From NCBI GenBank assembly GCA_945871045.1, contig CAMBUC010000031.1, positions 1 to 13,476 on the forward strand: DNA of 13,476 nt, read 5' to 3'. The stretch comes from an uncultured bacterium (GTDB lineage Bacteria > Bacillota > Clostridia > Lachnospirales > Lachnospiraceae). The translations under genes were made by a program, and so were the position numbers. A model generated the notes under the pieces. The model did no database searches and was not told the origin of the DNA. It saw only the letters and a list, made by a program, of their open reading frames with translations. The stretch's first letter is position 1, and every line of letters starts with the position of its first letter. Shown here one piece after another: positions 1 through 8,000 of this stretch.

Positions 1-1285
1 GAGCCAGATACATGCCTGCGATACCGATCAGCATGATAAATGTAAGTTTCGGCAAACGATAGATGAGGCCCTGCATATTCTCAATGTTACGGCTATGTAA
101 GGAGTTTTCCACTGCTCCAACATCCTGGAACATCATCGCCTTGCTGACCGCATGGAAGATCAGCAGATAAATCGCAGCCCAAATCGTCTCCGGTCTGCCG
201 ACACCTGCACATGCTACGATCAAGCCCAAATTGGAGATCGTTGAGTAAGCAAGCACTGCTTTTGAATCAGATTTAGAAATCGCAAGCAGCGAAGCCAGAA
301 GGAAGGTTAATCCTCCGATAAAACTAACCATTGTGCCTGTCATCGTTCCCTCCATAGCAGGAGAAAGACGGAACAACAGATACACACCTGCTTTTACCAT
401 GGTCGCGCTATGCAATAATGCAGAAGACGGTGTCGGTGCCACCATTGCACCAAGCAGCCAGCGTGAGAACGGAAGCTGTGCAGATTTGGTAAGTGCGGCG
501 AAGGCAAAACATGTCACCGGAATCACAAGACTTCCGGAAACAATGGTCTGAAGATCAACAGAACCGATCTGGAATACAGACACAACAATACCGATCGCCA
601 GCATCAAACCGCCAAGAAGGTTCATCCATAACGCACGGAAAGAATTCTCGATGGCTTCGGCAGTCTTTGTGTAACCGATCAGAAGGAAAGAAACAATACT
701 GGTCACTTCCCAGAAAAAGTCCATCCAAAGCATACTCTTGGAAAGTACCAGTCCGAACATCGCACCTAAGAATACAAAGATCAGTGTGAAGAAATAATAT
801 CTGCGATCAGGGAACTCGGTATGGTAATGATGATAACCATGCATATAACCAACCGCATAGATCGTTATCATTCCACCGATAAATGCAACGATAACGATCA
901 TCAACATAGATAAACCGTCTAACAGCATCTCCGGTGATTCCTCAAACGAGGGTCCAAAATGCTCCACCCATATGATCATCAGGGTCTGAACAATGGACAA
1001 TACGCTAATGAGATACTTTTTGTGCACGAAACACTTGTAAACGACGAGGAACATCAGCCCCACTTCTGCGATCAGGATCAACAGTTCCACTATCTCGTTA
1101 TGTACGGGGATAGGTGTTACCTGTGCACCATTTGAGATAAAATCCACAAGTAACCAAACCACAGATGCCATGATCACGCCAAGTGAAACATAAGCCACGC
1201 CGTTACGAATTTTGTTATTCCTTATAAGAAACATAAATACAGCAACCACAAATGGGAAGCAGATAAGGAATGGTATGAGATTCAT
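1..1285 (-). CDS. Proton/cation-translocating membrane subunit, NuoL/EchA/HyfB family (N-terminal part, runs off the window)
   Basis: Reading the minus strand from the ATG at 1285-1283 gives 428 codons with no stop before the window edge, so the C-terminal part is missing. Family members are usually about 600 residues or more. It is a polytopic membrane protein of the complex I/Mrp antiporter type and should move H+ or Na+ across the membrane, driven by a partner redox module. The hallmark residues of the family are visible: FFWE with Glu193 followed by a SFLLIGY stretch, TKSAQLPFSRWL with Lys267, the PTPSSALLHSATMVKAG signature at about 284-300 (His292, Lys298), KAVLAYSTIS at 342-351, and HAVSKAMMF with Lys382. 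The start is fixed by AAAGGAG (about 1292-1298). It has its own promoter and leader. Downstream partners lie outside the window, so I cannot tell an Ech/Hyf-like hydrogenase complex from an Mrp antiporter; the single-subunit context and the clostridial host favour the former. Confidence 0.9.
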   Translation of the reverse strand, partial: MNLIPFLICFPFVVAVFMFLIRNNKIRNGVAYVSLGVIMASVVWLLVDFISNGAQVTPIPVHNEIVELLILIAEVGLMFLVVYKCFVHKKYLISVLSIVQTLMIIWVEHFGPSFEESPEMLLDGLSMLMIVIVAFIGGMITIYAVGYMHGYHHYHTEFPDRRYYFFTLIFVFLGAMFGLVLSKSMLWMDFFWEVTSIVSFLLIGYTKTAEAIENSFRALWMNLLGGLMLAIGIVVSVFQIGSVDLQTIVSGSLVIPVTCFAFAALTKSAQLPFSRWLLGAMVAPTPSSALLHSATMVKAGVYLLFRLSPAMEGTMTGTMVSFIGGLTFLLASLLAISKSDSKAVLAYSTISNLGLIVACAGVGRPETIWAAIYLLIFHAVSKAMMFQDVGAVENSLHSRNIENMQGLIYRLPKLTFIMLIGIAGMYLA

Positions 1286-1303
1286 AACTTTTACTCCTTT
1301 CGT

Positions 1304-1333
1304 CCGTATATTTGATCTTGAAAGATCTTACGG
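1304..1333 (-). promoter_or_regulatory. Stem-loop in the leader of the NuoL/EchA-like gene
   Basis: Two nested inverted repeats lie between the predicted promoter and the ribosome binding site. The outer arms are CCGTA (1304-1308) and TACGG (1329-1333). The inner arms are GATCTT (1314-1319) and AAGATC (1322-1327), with a two-base loop. The arms are seen directly. A role in transcript stability or attenuation is inference, and no T-run follows to make it a terminator. Confidence 0.4.
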
Positions 1334-1349
1334 CATAAAATGCTTATTT

Positions 1350-1378
1350 ATTATAGACCTTTTCGTAATAAATGTTAA
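1350..1378 (-). promoter_or_regulatory. Sigma-A-type promoter for the NuoL/EchA-like gene
   Basis: On the minus strand there is a -35 TTAACA (1378-1373), a 17-base spacer, and a perfect -10 TATAAT (1355-1350). The expected start of transcription, near 1343, would leave a leader of about 58 bases. This suggests the gene is expressed independently of the csoR-like gene upstream, after which I see no convincing terminator. Confidence 0.6.
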
Positions 1379-1411
1379 GCAAATTCTGACATTTTTTTAA
1401 CATTTTTTAAA

Positions 1412-1744
1412 TTACATTAATCGATCGATGGCATGATTTAATTTTTCAATCGCCTCATCATCGCCGGTCTCCACCGCATCGACAATACAATGCGTAATAT
1501 GCTGCTTTAAGATCAGTTTTCCGGTATTTCCGATGGCTGCCTTTACTGCCGCCAGCTGGACCAACACCTCAGCACAGTCTCTTCCATCCTCCACCATATG
1601 TTTCACGGATTCCAGATGACCAATGGCTTTTGCCAATCGGTTTACGATGGCTTTTACTTCCTTGGGGTCGTGGGTATGTCCATGGTCGTGGCTATGTGTA
1701 ACTACCGTTCCGTCTTCCAAAACATGCGTATGTACTTCACTCAT
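1412..1744 (-). CDS. csoR: CsoR/RcnR-family metal-sensing transcriptional repressor
   Basis: This 110-residue protein has the all-helical DUF156 fold of CsoR/RcnR repressors, which bind DNA as oligomers and release it on metal binding. Cys57, His82 and Cys86 have the same spacing (25 and 29 residues) as the Cu(I) ligands Cys36, His61 and Cys65 of M. tuberculosis CsoR, so copper sensing is the best guess. The retained His argues against a persulfide-sensing CstR, and nickel/cobalt sensing cannot be excluded. Residues 5-25 are a histidine-rich extension (HTH, then HSHDHGHTHD) ahead of the core. It is the last of five co-directional genes, 33 bases after the coiled-coil membrane gene, and no copper transporter or chaperone is visible nearby. 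The start is uncertain: AGGAGG lies 26 bases before the ATG, with a perfect hairpin between. An in-frame CTG at 1765-1763 sits five bases from the AGGAGG. Confidence 0.9.
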   Translation of the reverse strand: MSEVHTHVLEDGTVVTHSHDHGHTHDPKEVKAIVNRLAKAIGHLESVKHMVEDGRDCAEVLVQLAAVKAAIGNTGKLILKQHITHCIVDAVETGDDEAIEKLNHAIDRLM

Positions 1745-1753
1745 TTTTCTGAT

Positions 1754-1776
1754 ACACTGTTTCAGTGTTTCCTCCT
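1754..1776 (-). promoter_or_regulatory. Distant Shine-Dalgarno and hairpin ahead of the csoR-like gene
   Basis: AGGAGG (1776-1771) begins one base after the stop codon of the upstream gene. It is followed by a perfect six-base inverted repeat, ACACTG and CAGTGT (1754-1768), around an AAA loop, and the annotated ATG is at 1744. If the hairpin forms, the effective gap between Shine-Dalgarno and ATG drops from 26 to about 11 bases, which is workable. The layout is seen in the sequence; its use in translation is inference. Confidence 0.5.
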
Positions 1777-1777
1777 G

Positions 1778-2956
1778 TTATATTTCTCCGACCGAAAGTT
1801 TATCTACGGACCGGATGATCTCCCGTATTTCTTCCTCATACTCCGGATGTAATTTCATTAACTGATCGATCTGCGCACGCTCTGCTTCCACTACATTGGC
1901 ATTGTATTGGATCCGTGCCCGGAGTTTTTGGCGGCGTACCAACAGATTGTGTTTCATCTCCGACATTTCGTTGGGATTGATCAGTGCAACCGGCTGGTCG
2001 ATCCATGCCCCGGCATCATATAAATGAAAATCTGTGAGCATACTGACCAGTTTATTATTATAGTAGGCAAGATCATCGTTCATGCGCATATACCGCTCTT
2101 TTCGTTTCGTTTCCTCCACATACTGTTCCCACTGATATTCCAGATCTTTCGCATTTTTTACATGATATTTCTCACATGCATAATCCACTGCATTTGTGAT
2201 GTTCACATATTTGATCTTTGTCTTATTCAACAGTGAGATGGCATGGTTCGCATTGATCTCTGCCCGGGCAATTCCCGAGACATCATTCTGATATCTGAAA
2301 ATGATAAAAAAACCGCTGCCTGTGGCGAGTACCGCCAAAATGATCCAACCCCAGGTAATGTCAAAAGAAAATCCTGCCTGCAAAACCAAAAGCACGACAA
2401 TCAGCAGAAAAAATGCCGAAAACACAATATAAGAAGCCATTCGCAGTATATATTTTTCATGCAAAAGATCACTGCGCAAAAGCATCCACTGCATCTTTTC
2501 ACCTTCCAGATATGCCATATCCTGCTTGACGGTAGTCTGATATGTTTCATTTTCCTTCATTCTTCGGACAACATCCGGGATCTCATGCTCCATCTGTTCC
2601 AACATCACATATTGTGCATCAGAAATTTTTTTGGACGTATTTAAATACCGGTCCCGTTCGTCACTCAGTTTCAGAATATTCTCTGCCACATCACGGAGGG
2701 GTGCTTTTTGCTCCTCCGACAGGTTGGTAAGAAACTCGATGTCTTTCAGATAACTGGTAACGATCTGATATTCCTTTTTTTCCTCTACCAGTTCTCTGGC
2801 CGATTCAATGATCTGTTCACAGTGATCCAATACGTAATGCCCGATCCGGCGCTGATCCGTTTCTTCCTCCGGAAACAATTGATCGGTCAGTTCCATCAAT
2901 TCGGGTTTTAATTCTCTATTTTTGGATTTTGAAAAAAAACGCTTCAAAAATTTCAT
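1778..2956 (-). CDS. Coiled-coil membrane protein with two transmembrane helices, function unknown
   Basis: I do not recognise a named family for this 392-residue protein. It starts with a basic stretch (MKFLKRFFSKSKNR). An acidic, largely helical region of about 150 residues follows, with heptad-like patterns around 84-170. Next come two hydrophobic helices at about 173-193 and 202-221, joined by a loop of about ten residues, and then a second helical, charged coiled-coil region (about 225-392). The hairpin topology should leave both long coiled coils on the cytoplasmic side. There is no signal peptide and no catalytic motif that I can see. It starts three bases after the TPR gene stops, and its GAGG Shine-Dalgarno lies in the last codons of that gene, so the two are probably translationally coupled. 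It is the only integral membrane protein of the group and is the natural candidate for anchoring the others. Confidence 0.85.
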   Translation of the reverse strand: MKFLKRFFSKSKNRELKPELMELTDQLFPEEETDQRRIGHYVLDHCEQIIESARELVEEKKEYQIVTSYLKDIEFLTNLSEEQKAPLRDVAENILKLSDERDRYLNTSKKISDAQYVMLEQMEHEIPDVVRRMKENETYQTTVKQDMAYLEGEKMQWMLLRSDLLHEKYILRMASYIVFSAFFLLIVVLLVLQAGFSFDITWGWIILAVLATGSGFFIIFRYQNDVSGIARAEINANHAISLLNKTKIKYVNITNAVDYACEKYHVKNAKDLEYQWEQYVEETKRKERYMRMNDDLAYYNNKLVSMLTDFHLYDAGAWIDQPVALINPNEMSEMKHNLLVRRQKLRARIQYNANVVEAERAQIDQLMKLHPEYEEEIREIIRSVDKLSVGEI

Positions 2957-2959
2957 CCT

Positions 2960-3745
2960 TTAATCCTCACACTGCTGCACATAGGTTTCCAGCCAGCGAA
3001 TCAACTGCTGCTCCCTTTCAGACGAAACCGATGCACTTTCCATCGTCTGTTGCAATAGTTTTTCCATATGCATCCGTTCTGCTGTGATCTGGGATGCATT
3101 GGCGGTAAAACGGGATGCCAGTTGTTCCATAAGTACCGGATCCTTTGACAAACAGGCAGCATCGACTGCTTCCTGTAACGTCTCCATCCGATGATTTAAT
3201 ACATACCCCTTCGAAAAACAATACACTGCCTCTGAAAAATCCTGCAGTTTTGCATATGCGCATCCGAGATTATTCCAGATGTCTCCTGTTACATGACCTT
3301 GCTCGGCTATCACCTCTGAATCCCCCAGCAATCTACGGTATGCCGTGATCGCCTGCACATATTTTCCATGATGCATAAACTGATCCGCATAAAACTTTTT
3401 CGCCTCAAGTCCGCTCATATGATCATATTTTTGCAGCTGGACATTCAATATCTGCAGTTCACTGGTGGTCAGATATCCGTTTGCCGCCTCAATCGGCAAA
3501 AAGAAATCCCGCAGGCCACTGTTTGCTGCAAGTTTCTCCTGCAGCATGGATGAAAGTTCCTTCAGTCCGATCTCCTGCTCGATCCACGCAATGAAACGCT
3601 CATTCATAAAATCATTTCTGGAAACAAATCGAGCCGACTGCACATAATACATGAGTTCTTCCAGCGAATAAATATTTACTTTACCACTTTCGATGTAAAA
3701 GGGGGTTGTTGCCCTCGGACTTTTACATAAGATCAATTGTCCCAT
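2960..3745 (-). CDS. TPR-repeat protein, function unknown
   Basis: This 261-residue soluble protein has two recognisable tetratricopeptide-type helix pairs. The first is at about 114-140 (AKKFYADQF, then YVQAITAYRRLL) and the second at about 153-186 (GDIWNNLGCAYAKL, then FSEAVYCFSKGYVLN). They carry the small and aromatic residues typical of TPRs. The N-terminal 110 residues are a separate domain of unknown type, starting MGQLILCKSP and including a SLEELMYYV helix. The C-terminal 60 residues are helical and polar. TPRs bind other proteins, so a scaffold or co-chaperone role beside the Hsp70-like gene 31 bases upstream is plausible but inferred. Ribosome binding is by AGAGG six bases before the ATG, or AGGTGA a little further up. 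Confidence 0.85.
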   Translation of the reverse strand: MGQLILCKSPRATTPFYIESGKVNIYSLEELMYYVQSARFVSRNDFMNERFIAWIEQEIGLKELSSMLQEKLAANSGLRDFFLPIEAANGYLTTSELQILNVQLQKYDHMSGLEAKKFYADQFMHHGKYVQAITAYRRLLGDSEVIAEQGHVTGDIWNNLGCAYAKLQDFSEAVYCFSKGYVLNHRMETLQEAVDAACLSKDPVLMEQLASRFTANASQITAERMHMEKLLQQTMESASVSSEREQQLIRWLETYVQQCED

Positions 3746-3776
3746 TTTCTGCCTCTGTCACCTGTTTTTTATCCGG

Positions 3777-5009
3777 TTATAACTGTAACATATACTCCCA
3801 TTTTTTCCCCGTGCCCGGCACAAGTTCTCCAAGACCTACATCTGTCAGCGTTACACAAACCTCCGTATCTGCTCTTGGCATTGCATCGATCCTCATGCGT
3901 GTCGTCCGGTTTTCCCTTTCCGGTAATGCATGAAGTGACACCGTCTCTATTCTCGCCTCCCGACTGTTGGGCTGCTGGATCCAAAAGTCGATGGACGCAG
4001 ATCCATCGATCACAACCTCGCAGATCCCATGTGCCTCATACCAGGGAACCCCCGCCGTGATCAAAGTGAAAAAGGACAGATTGCCACGTTCATACACCTT
4101 CAAGCTGACATTGCATTTCATCTCATGCTCACCGATATAAACAAACTTTGGTGGCCTCTGATCAGCCTTACACATGGCTGCAAAACATGCTCCTTTTGAA
4201 AACAGGTTTTTCCCTAAAAACACACGCCTTCCCTGACAAAGCAATTGCAGGGACTGCTTCATCCATCCGTTTTCAAATCCGTCCCCCACCAGATATACAG
4301 TTGTTATGATCTGCTTGCCAAAGGCCTGGGGAATGATCCGGGTAAACACTTCATCCGCCTGCTCCGGCTCAAATCCATAACTGTCCTCTCGGATAGAAAG
4401 CAGTTGCGGTTTCGATCGAAGTCCTTTTTCCAGACACCAAAAACTCATCTGTCTGCCGCGATATTCAAATAAACCCATATCATGAGAAGAAAACTCCGAG
4501 GGCTGATTGCTTCCAAAATAGAAAAAACTCTCTTTATGATCGATCACATGTACCATCTCTTTGGGCAGTTGCATAGCCTCCACGCAATCATTGAACATAT
4601 CGATCATTGTATGATCCAAGGTTTTGGCCGTAAGTACCAGACAACCCAGTGATACGGCAGGTCCCAGACGTCCCGCCATGGTAACCATCTTTTTCAGAAA
4701 CATCCCAAGAAGTTCAGAGAGAGCAACGATCTTTTCACCTATCTGCACCTGCTCTTTGCGGATCGCACGTTCGAACAACCGGTCTTCGCATTGACCGAGA
4801 CCGGATTTTGCAACACGCCGTGCTTCTTCTCCATAAGCCCATCCCCCGTCTATTTTTAAACAAATCGCTAAAGGGATCGCAAAAATCTCACTTCCGGCCA
4901 TGGGACTTACTGTTTCCGGTTCACAGCCGGCATAGGCAAAACTCACCATCGCAGCATCGCCATCCAGATCAATTCCTATATATATTTTTCTGCCATTATC
5001 CTCTGCCAT
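3777..5009 (-). CDS. Degenerate Hsp70/actin-fold protein (DUF5716-like), function unknown
   Basis: This 410-residue protein reads as a cut-down Hsp70-like molecule. The start (residues 9-20) resembles phosphate loop 1 of the actin/Hsp70 superfamily, with IYIGIDLDGDAA where DnaK has IGIDLGTTNS. A second-lobe segment follows at about 150-195. VYLVGDGF (238-245), followed by a FLGKNLFSKGACFAAM stretch (264-279), resembles the adenosine motif and the helix after it. The usual phosphate 2 motif (DLGGGT) appears as HDMGLFEY (176-183), so nucleotide hydrolysis may be impaired. Residues about 285-410 are beta-rich, ending in DVGLGELVPGTGKKW, in the position of the Hsp70 substrate-binding beta sandwich. 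The lid is absent. From memory I would place it in the Pfam DUF5716 group. It begins 24 bases after the giant gene upstream, with AAGGAG five bases before the ATG. Confidence 0.85.
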   Translation of the reverse strand: MAEDNGRKIYIGIDLDGDAAMVSFAYAGCEPETVSPMAGSEIFAIPLAICLKIDGGWAYGEEARRVAKSGLGQCEDRLFERAIRKEQVQIGEKIVALSELLGMFLKKMVTMAGRLGPAVSLGCLVLTAKTLDHTMIDMFNDCVEAMQLPKEMVHVIDHKESFFYFGSNQPSEFSSHDMGLFEYRGRQMSFWCLEKGLRSKPQLLSIREDSYGFEPEQADEVFTRIIPQAFGKQIITTVYLVGDGFENGWMKQSLQLLCQGRRVFLGKNLFSKGACFAAMCKADQRPPKFVYIGEHEMKCNVSLKVYERGNLSFFTLITAGVPWYEAHGICEVVIDGSASIDFWIQQPNSREARIETVSLHALPERENRTTRMRIDAMPRADTEVCVTLTDVGLGELVPGTGKKWEYMLQL

Positions 5010-5033
5010 AACGACTCCTTCTCCTGTTCCCGA

Positions 5034-8000
5034 TCAGATGACCCGGAACAGCCGTGCTGTCAGACTGTCATATGCCTGATATTCTTGCATCTGCGACTGT
5101 AAACGCTCCTCTTCCTGGTCCTGAACAGATGCGATCATGGCGGATAAACGCTTATGACAATTCAAATGAAGCGTTCCATACACCGGCAAGTCTGCCAAAT
5201 GACTTTCCGTGATATTTTCCATACGATCACTCTTTTCCGAAACATAATATTCCAGCTGCTGTCCGCCTACCAGACGCGTATGCCACAGATAGATTCCTGC
5301 ACATACAGGTTCCAATCGTTCTTTTGTAAATGCACTGCCTCCTCCACTGATCCGATAATTCAGCCACACCTCGGAACACTCAGACACACAACGATATTCC
5401 ACCGCACATACATCATACAAATGATGCCGGATCAGATGTTTTTCCGGAAAATGTAAAAAGCACGAAAAACACTGTCCCTTTTCCAAATACTGATCCATAA
5501 GTTCATCTGCAAACTGTTCCTGTTCTGTTGTGAGAACCTCCAAAGTGGAAAGATGCTTCATAAATGCAAGGCGCAAATATTGATTTGCCCTTTGATGACC
5601 GAAAACCACCTGCTCCAGATAATGATACAGACCCGGATCTGCCACCTGTCCGTTTACAAATACTTCATAAGCAAAATAGGTCAGATATGCCAGTTTCACC
5701 TGTTCTCTTCCCTTATTCGAACAATAAGAAACAAATACCTTTTGCACTTCAGGAATAAAAGCACCGGTAAACATCATCTGGATCAGCAGCCGTTCTTCCA
5801 GATCTGTCGTATCGATCTTCCGGGCGGATGAAGTTCTCCAAATATCCGCCATCCGGTCCACCGGTCCTTCATAATAATTGCATAAATACTCCAATATCGT
5901 TCTTTCTTTGCAGCCTCTCACAAAACACTGGCTCGCAAAAAACAACAGATGGTCATCTTCCTGCATCTTACGCGCGGCCAGTTGTGATAATACGATCTGT
6001 TCCAATGCCTCGTTGGAGAGTTTTCCGATTCCGTACTGCTCTAAAAAGGCCCACGCCTCTGTATACATATGAAGTTGGATCAAGGACTCCAGATACCGGT
6101 CTCTGGCTCCCCGGTCTAATCTGCCAAAGTCGATTTTCAATACATAATCCCGGATGTCCGAGGCTCTTCCCTCTCCTTGGCAATACTCTAAAAAACCCGG
6201 ACTGATCCTGCTCTTAAATTCTTCCGATACATCCTCCGAACGAACCAGCGTCCTTGCATAGCCTGCCATCCGCTCATCCAAATGGAACATTTTTGTCTTG
6301 CCATTCATATGATGCAGCACATATGAAAGCTCTTCCGGGGCAAGTTCCAGACATTTTCTTATATAACGCCCCGGATTCATCAACCGTTCCATCTGTGTTT
6401 CCGATGATAATGCATACCTTCTTCCGTATGCATCCTGAAGCAATATGACGTAATTCCCCGGATACACCGGAAAAAATGCCTGATGACCGGTAACCGGATA
6501 GATCCTCGGCTGATTTAAGTTTTCCTGCTGAACCACCACATGTGTGACCGGCTCTTCCAGACAGGTAAACTTGTTCATGTACAGAAGATCCGACAATGCA
6601 TGGGCCAATTCTTCCGTGATCGTCAGCCGCTCTAAAACATGTGAATAGACAACCGCAAGATTATCGTCTATGTGACCTTCCAATATCTCATGCTCGGCAA
6701 AATCCTGCATGATCTGCCTGTATCGCTCATAAACCGCCGGCTGACTCTCTTTGTTCGCAATAATATTTACATACAAGACGGCTTTTTGGCGATAAGTCAA
6801 ATGATTATTATATTGAAAATACAACTGCACCGATTTAGGCAGTTGTTTTACCTCACGGGGATCTAAGGATGCCATAAAAGCCTCATAAAGTCCCGTGATC
6901 TGAAGATCGTGCTCTATGGCAAGTTCATACCAGTCATGCACTTTATAGTCAAATCGCTGCCCTTTGATCCGGTAAGCACAAAGACCGGCCAGCATTTCCT
7001 CCTGGGGATATGCTTCATAACAAGCCTCCAGAATTCCGTCCAGCATACGCATATAACTACGTACGCCGATCGTCCGACGTACAATCTGCTGCGCCAGATC
7101 AAATGTCAGCAGGTCATTTTTACACATCCAATGCAGCACATGCAATTCAAACTCTCCAAGTGCTAGCAATAAATAGGGTTCTCTCTGATAAATTTCCGCT
7201 GCCCGCACATACAAAAACGGGCTTGCCATTCCCTGCATAAACCACTGCTCCAATAGACGCAGCTGTTTGCCTGCCATCTCCGGAGAATCATCAGCGATCT
7301 GCATGATCAAAAAACGCATCCATCGATCTTCATGTGCTGCGCGATAAATTTCACGGATCTTTGTATATAACTTATCTAAAAGGCTTTGCTCTTTTTCCGT
7401 CATGGCGCACAGATAAAGAAAAAATGCCCATTCCCTATCATCTCCCGCACTTCTGCTATGACGATATTCGTCTAAGAGCCATGCCGCTTCCTGATTCTGA
7501 CGATTCGACAAATACGCGTATGCGCACCAGAGCGTCTCCATGGCAGATGCGCTTCCCTGCTCTCTGCGTCTCTGCAGGATCGTTGTTGTACGTTTTGCCC
7601 ATTCGCCGGTTACCATTTTTTTGCAAAGTAACTTCTCATAATCCCGTAACAATTGCAGATTCTCACCAACCAGATGTTTCCGATCCTCCCGTTCCAGATC
7701 AAGGACCGTTCTCTTATTTGCTGTAATCTCAAAAGTTTCCTGCTGCAAAAGATTCGAGAAAATGATCCGGGCAAAATTTTGCCCCGCGTGCATCCGCTGT
7801 GGATATACACGATAGTAAAACTGCAGCCGGTCTCCATTGAAATCATCTGTCGTAAGCTGTTCTTTTTCTACCGATACAAAATCTGCATCTGAAGAAACTG
7901 TGATCCGGGTGTAACCCCAATCGCTCAATGTGATCGTTACAGACTCTTCAATCGCTTCTGACAATTGCAAATGTTCTGCTCTTTTGGCAGATAATGAAAA

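Noticed and set aside
1380..1411. Terminator after the csoR-like gene
   Set aside because: The T- and A-rich tracts (two ACATTTTTT-type direct repeats) are not preceded by a GC-rich stem, so an intrinsic terminator is not supported.
2243..2644. Open frame of 133 codons on the plus strand
   Set aside because: It is antisense to the coiled-coil membrane protein gene, with no ribosome site and no recognisable domain.
7334..7726. Open frame of 130 codons on the plus strand
   Set aside because: It lies wholly inside the 1178-residue gene on the other strand, has no ribosome site, and its product looks like no protein family. It is a shadow frame, as are the other plus-strand frames inside minus-strand genes.
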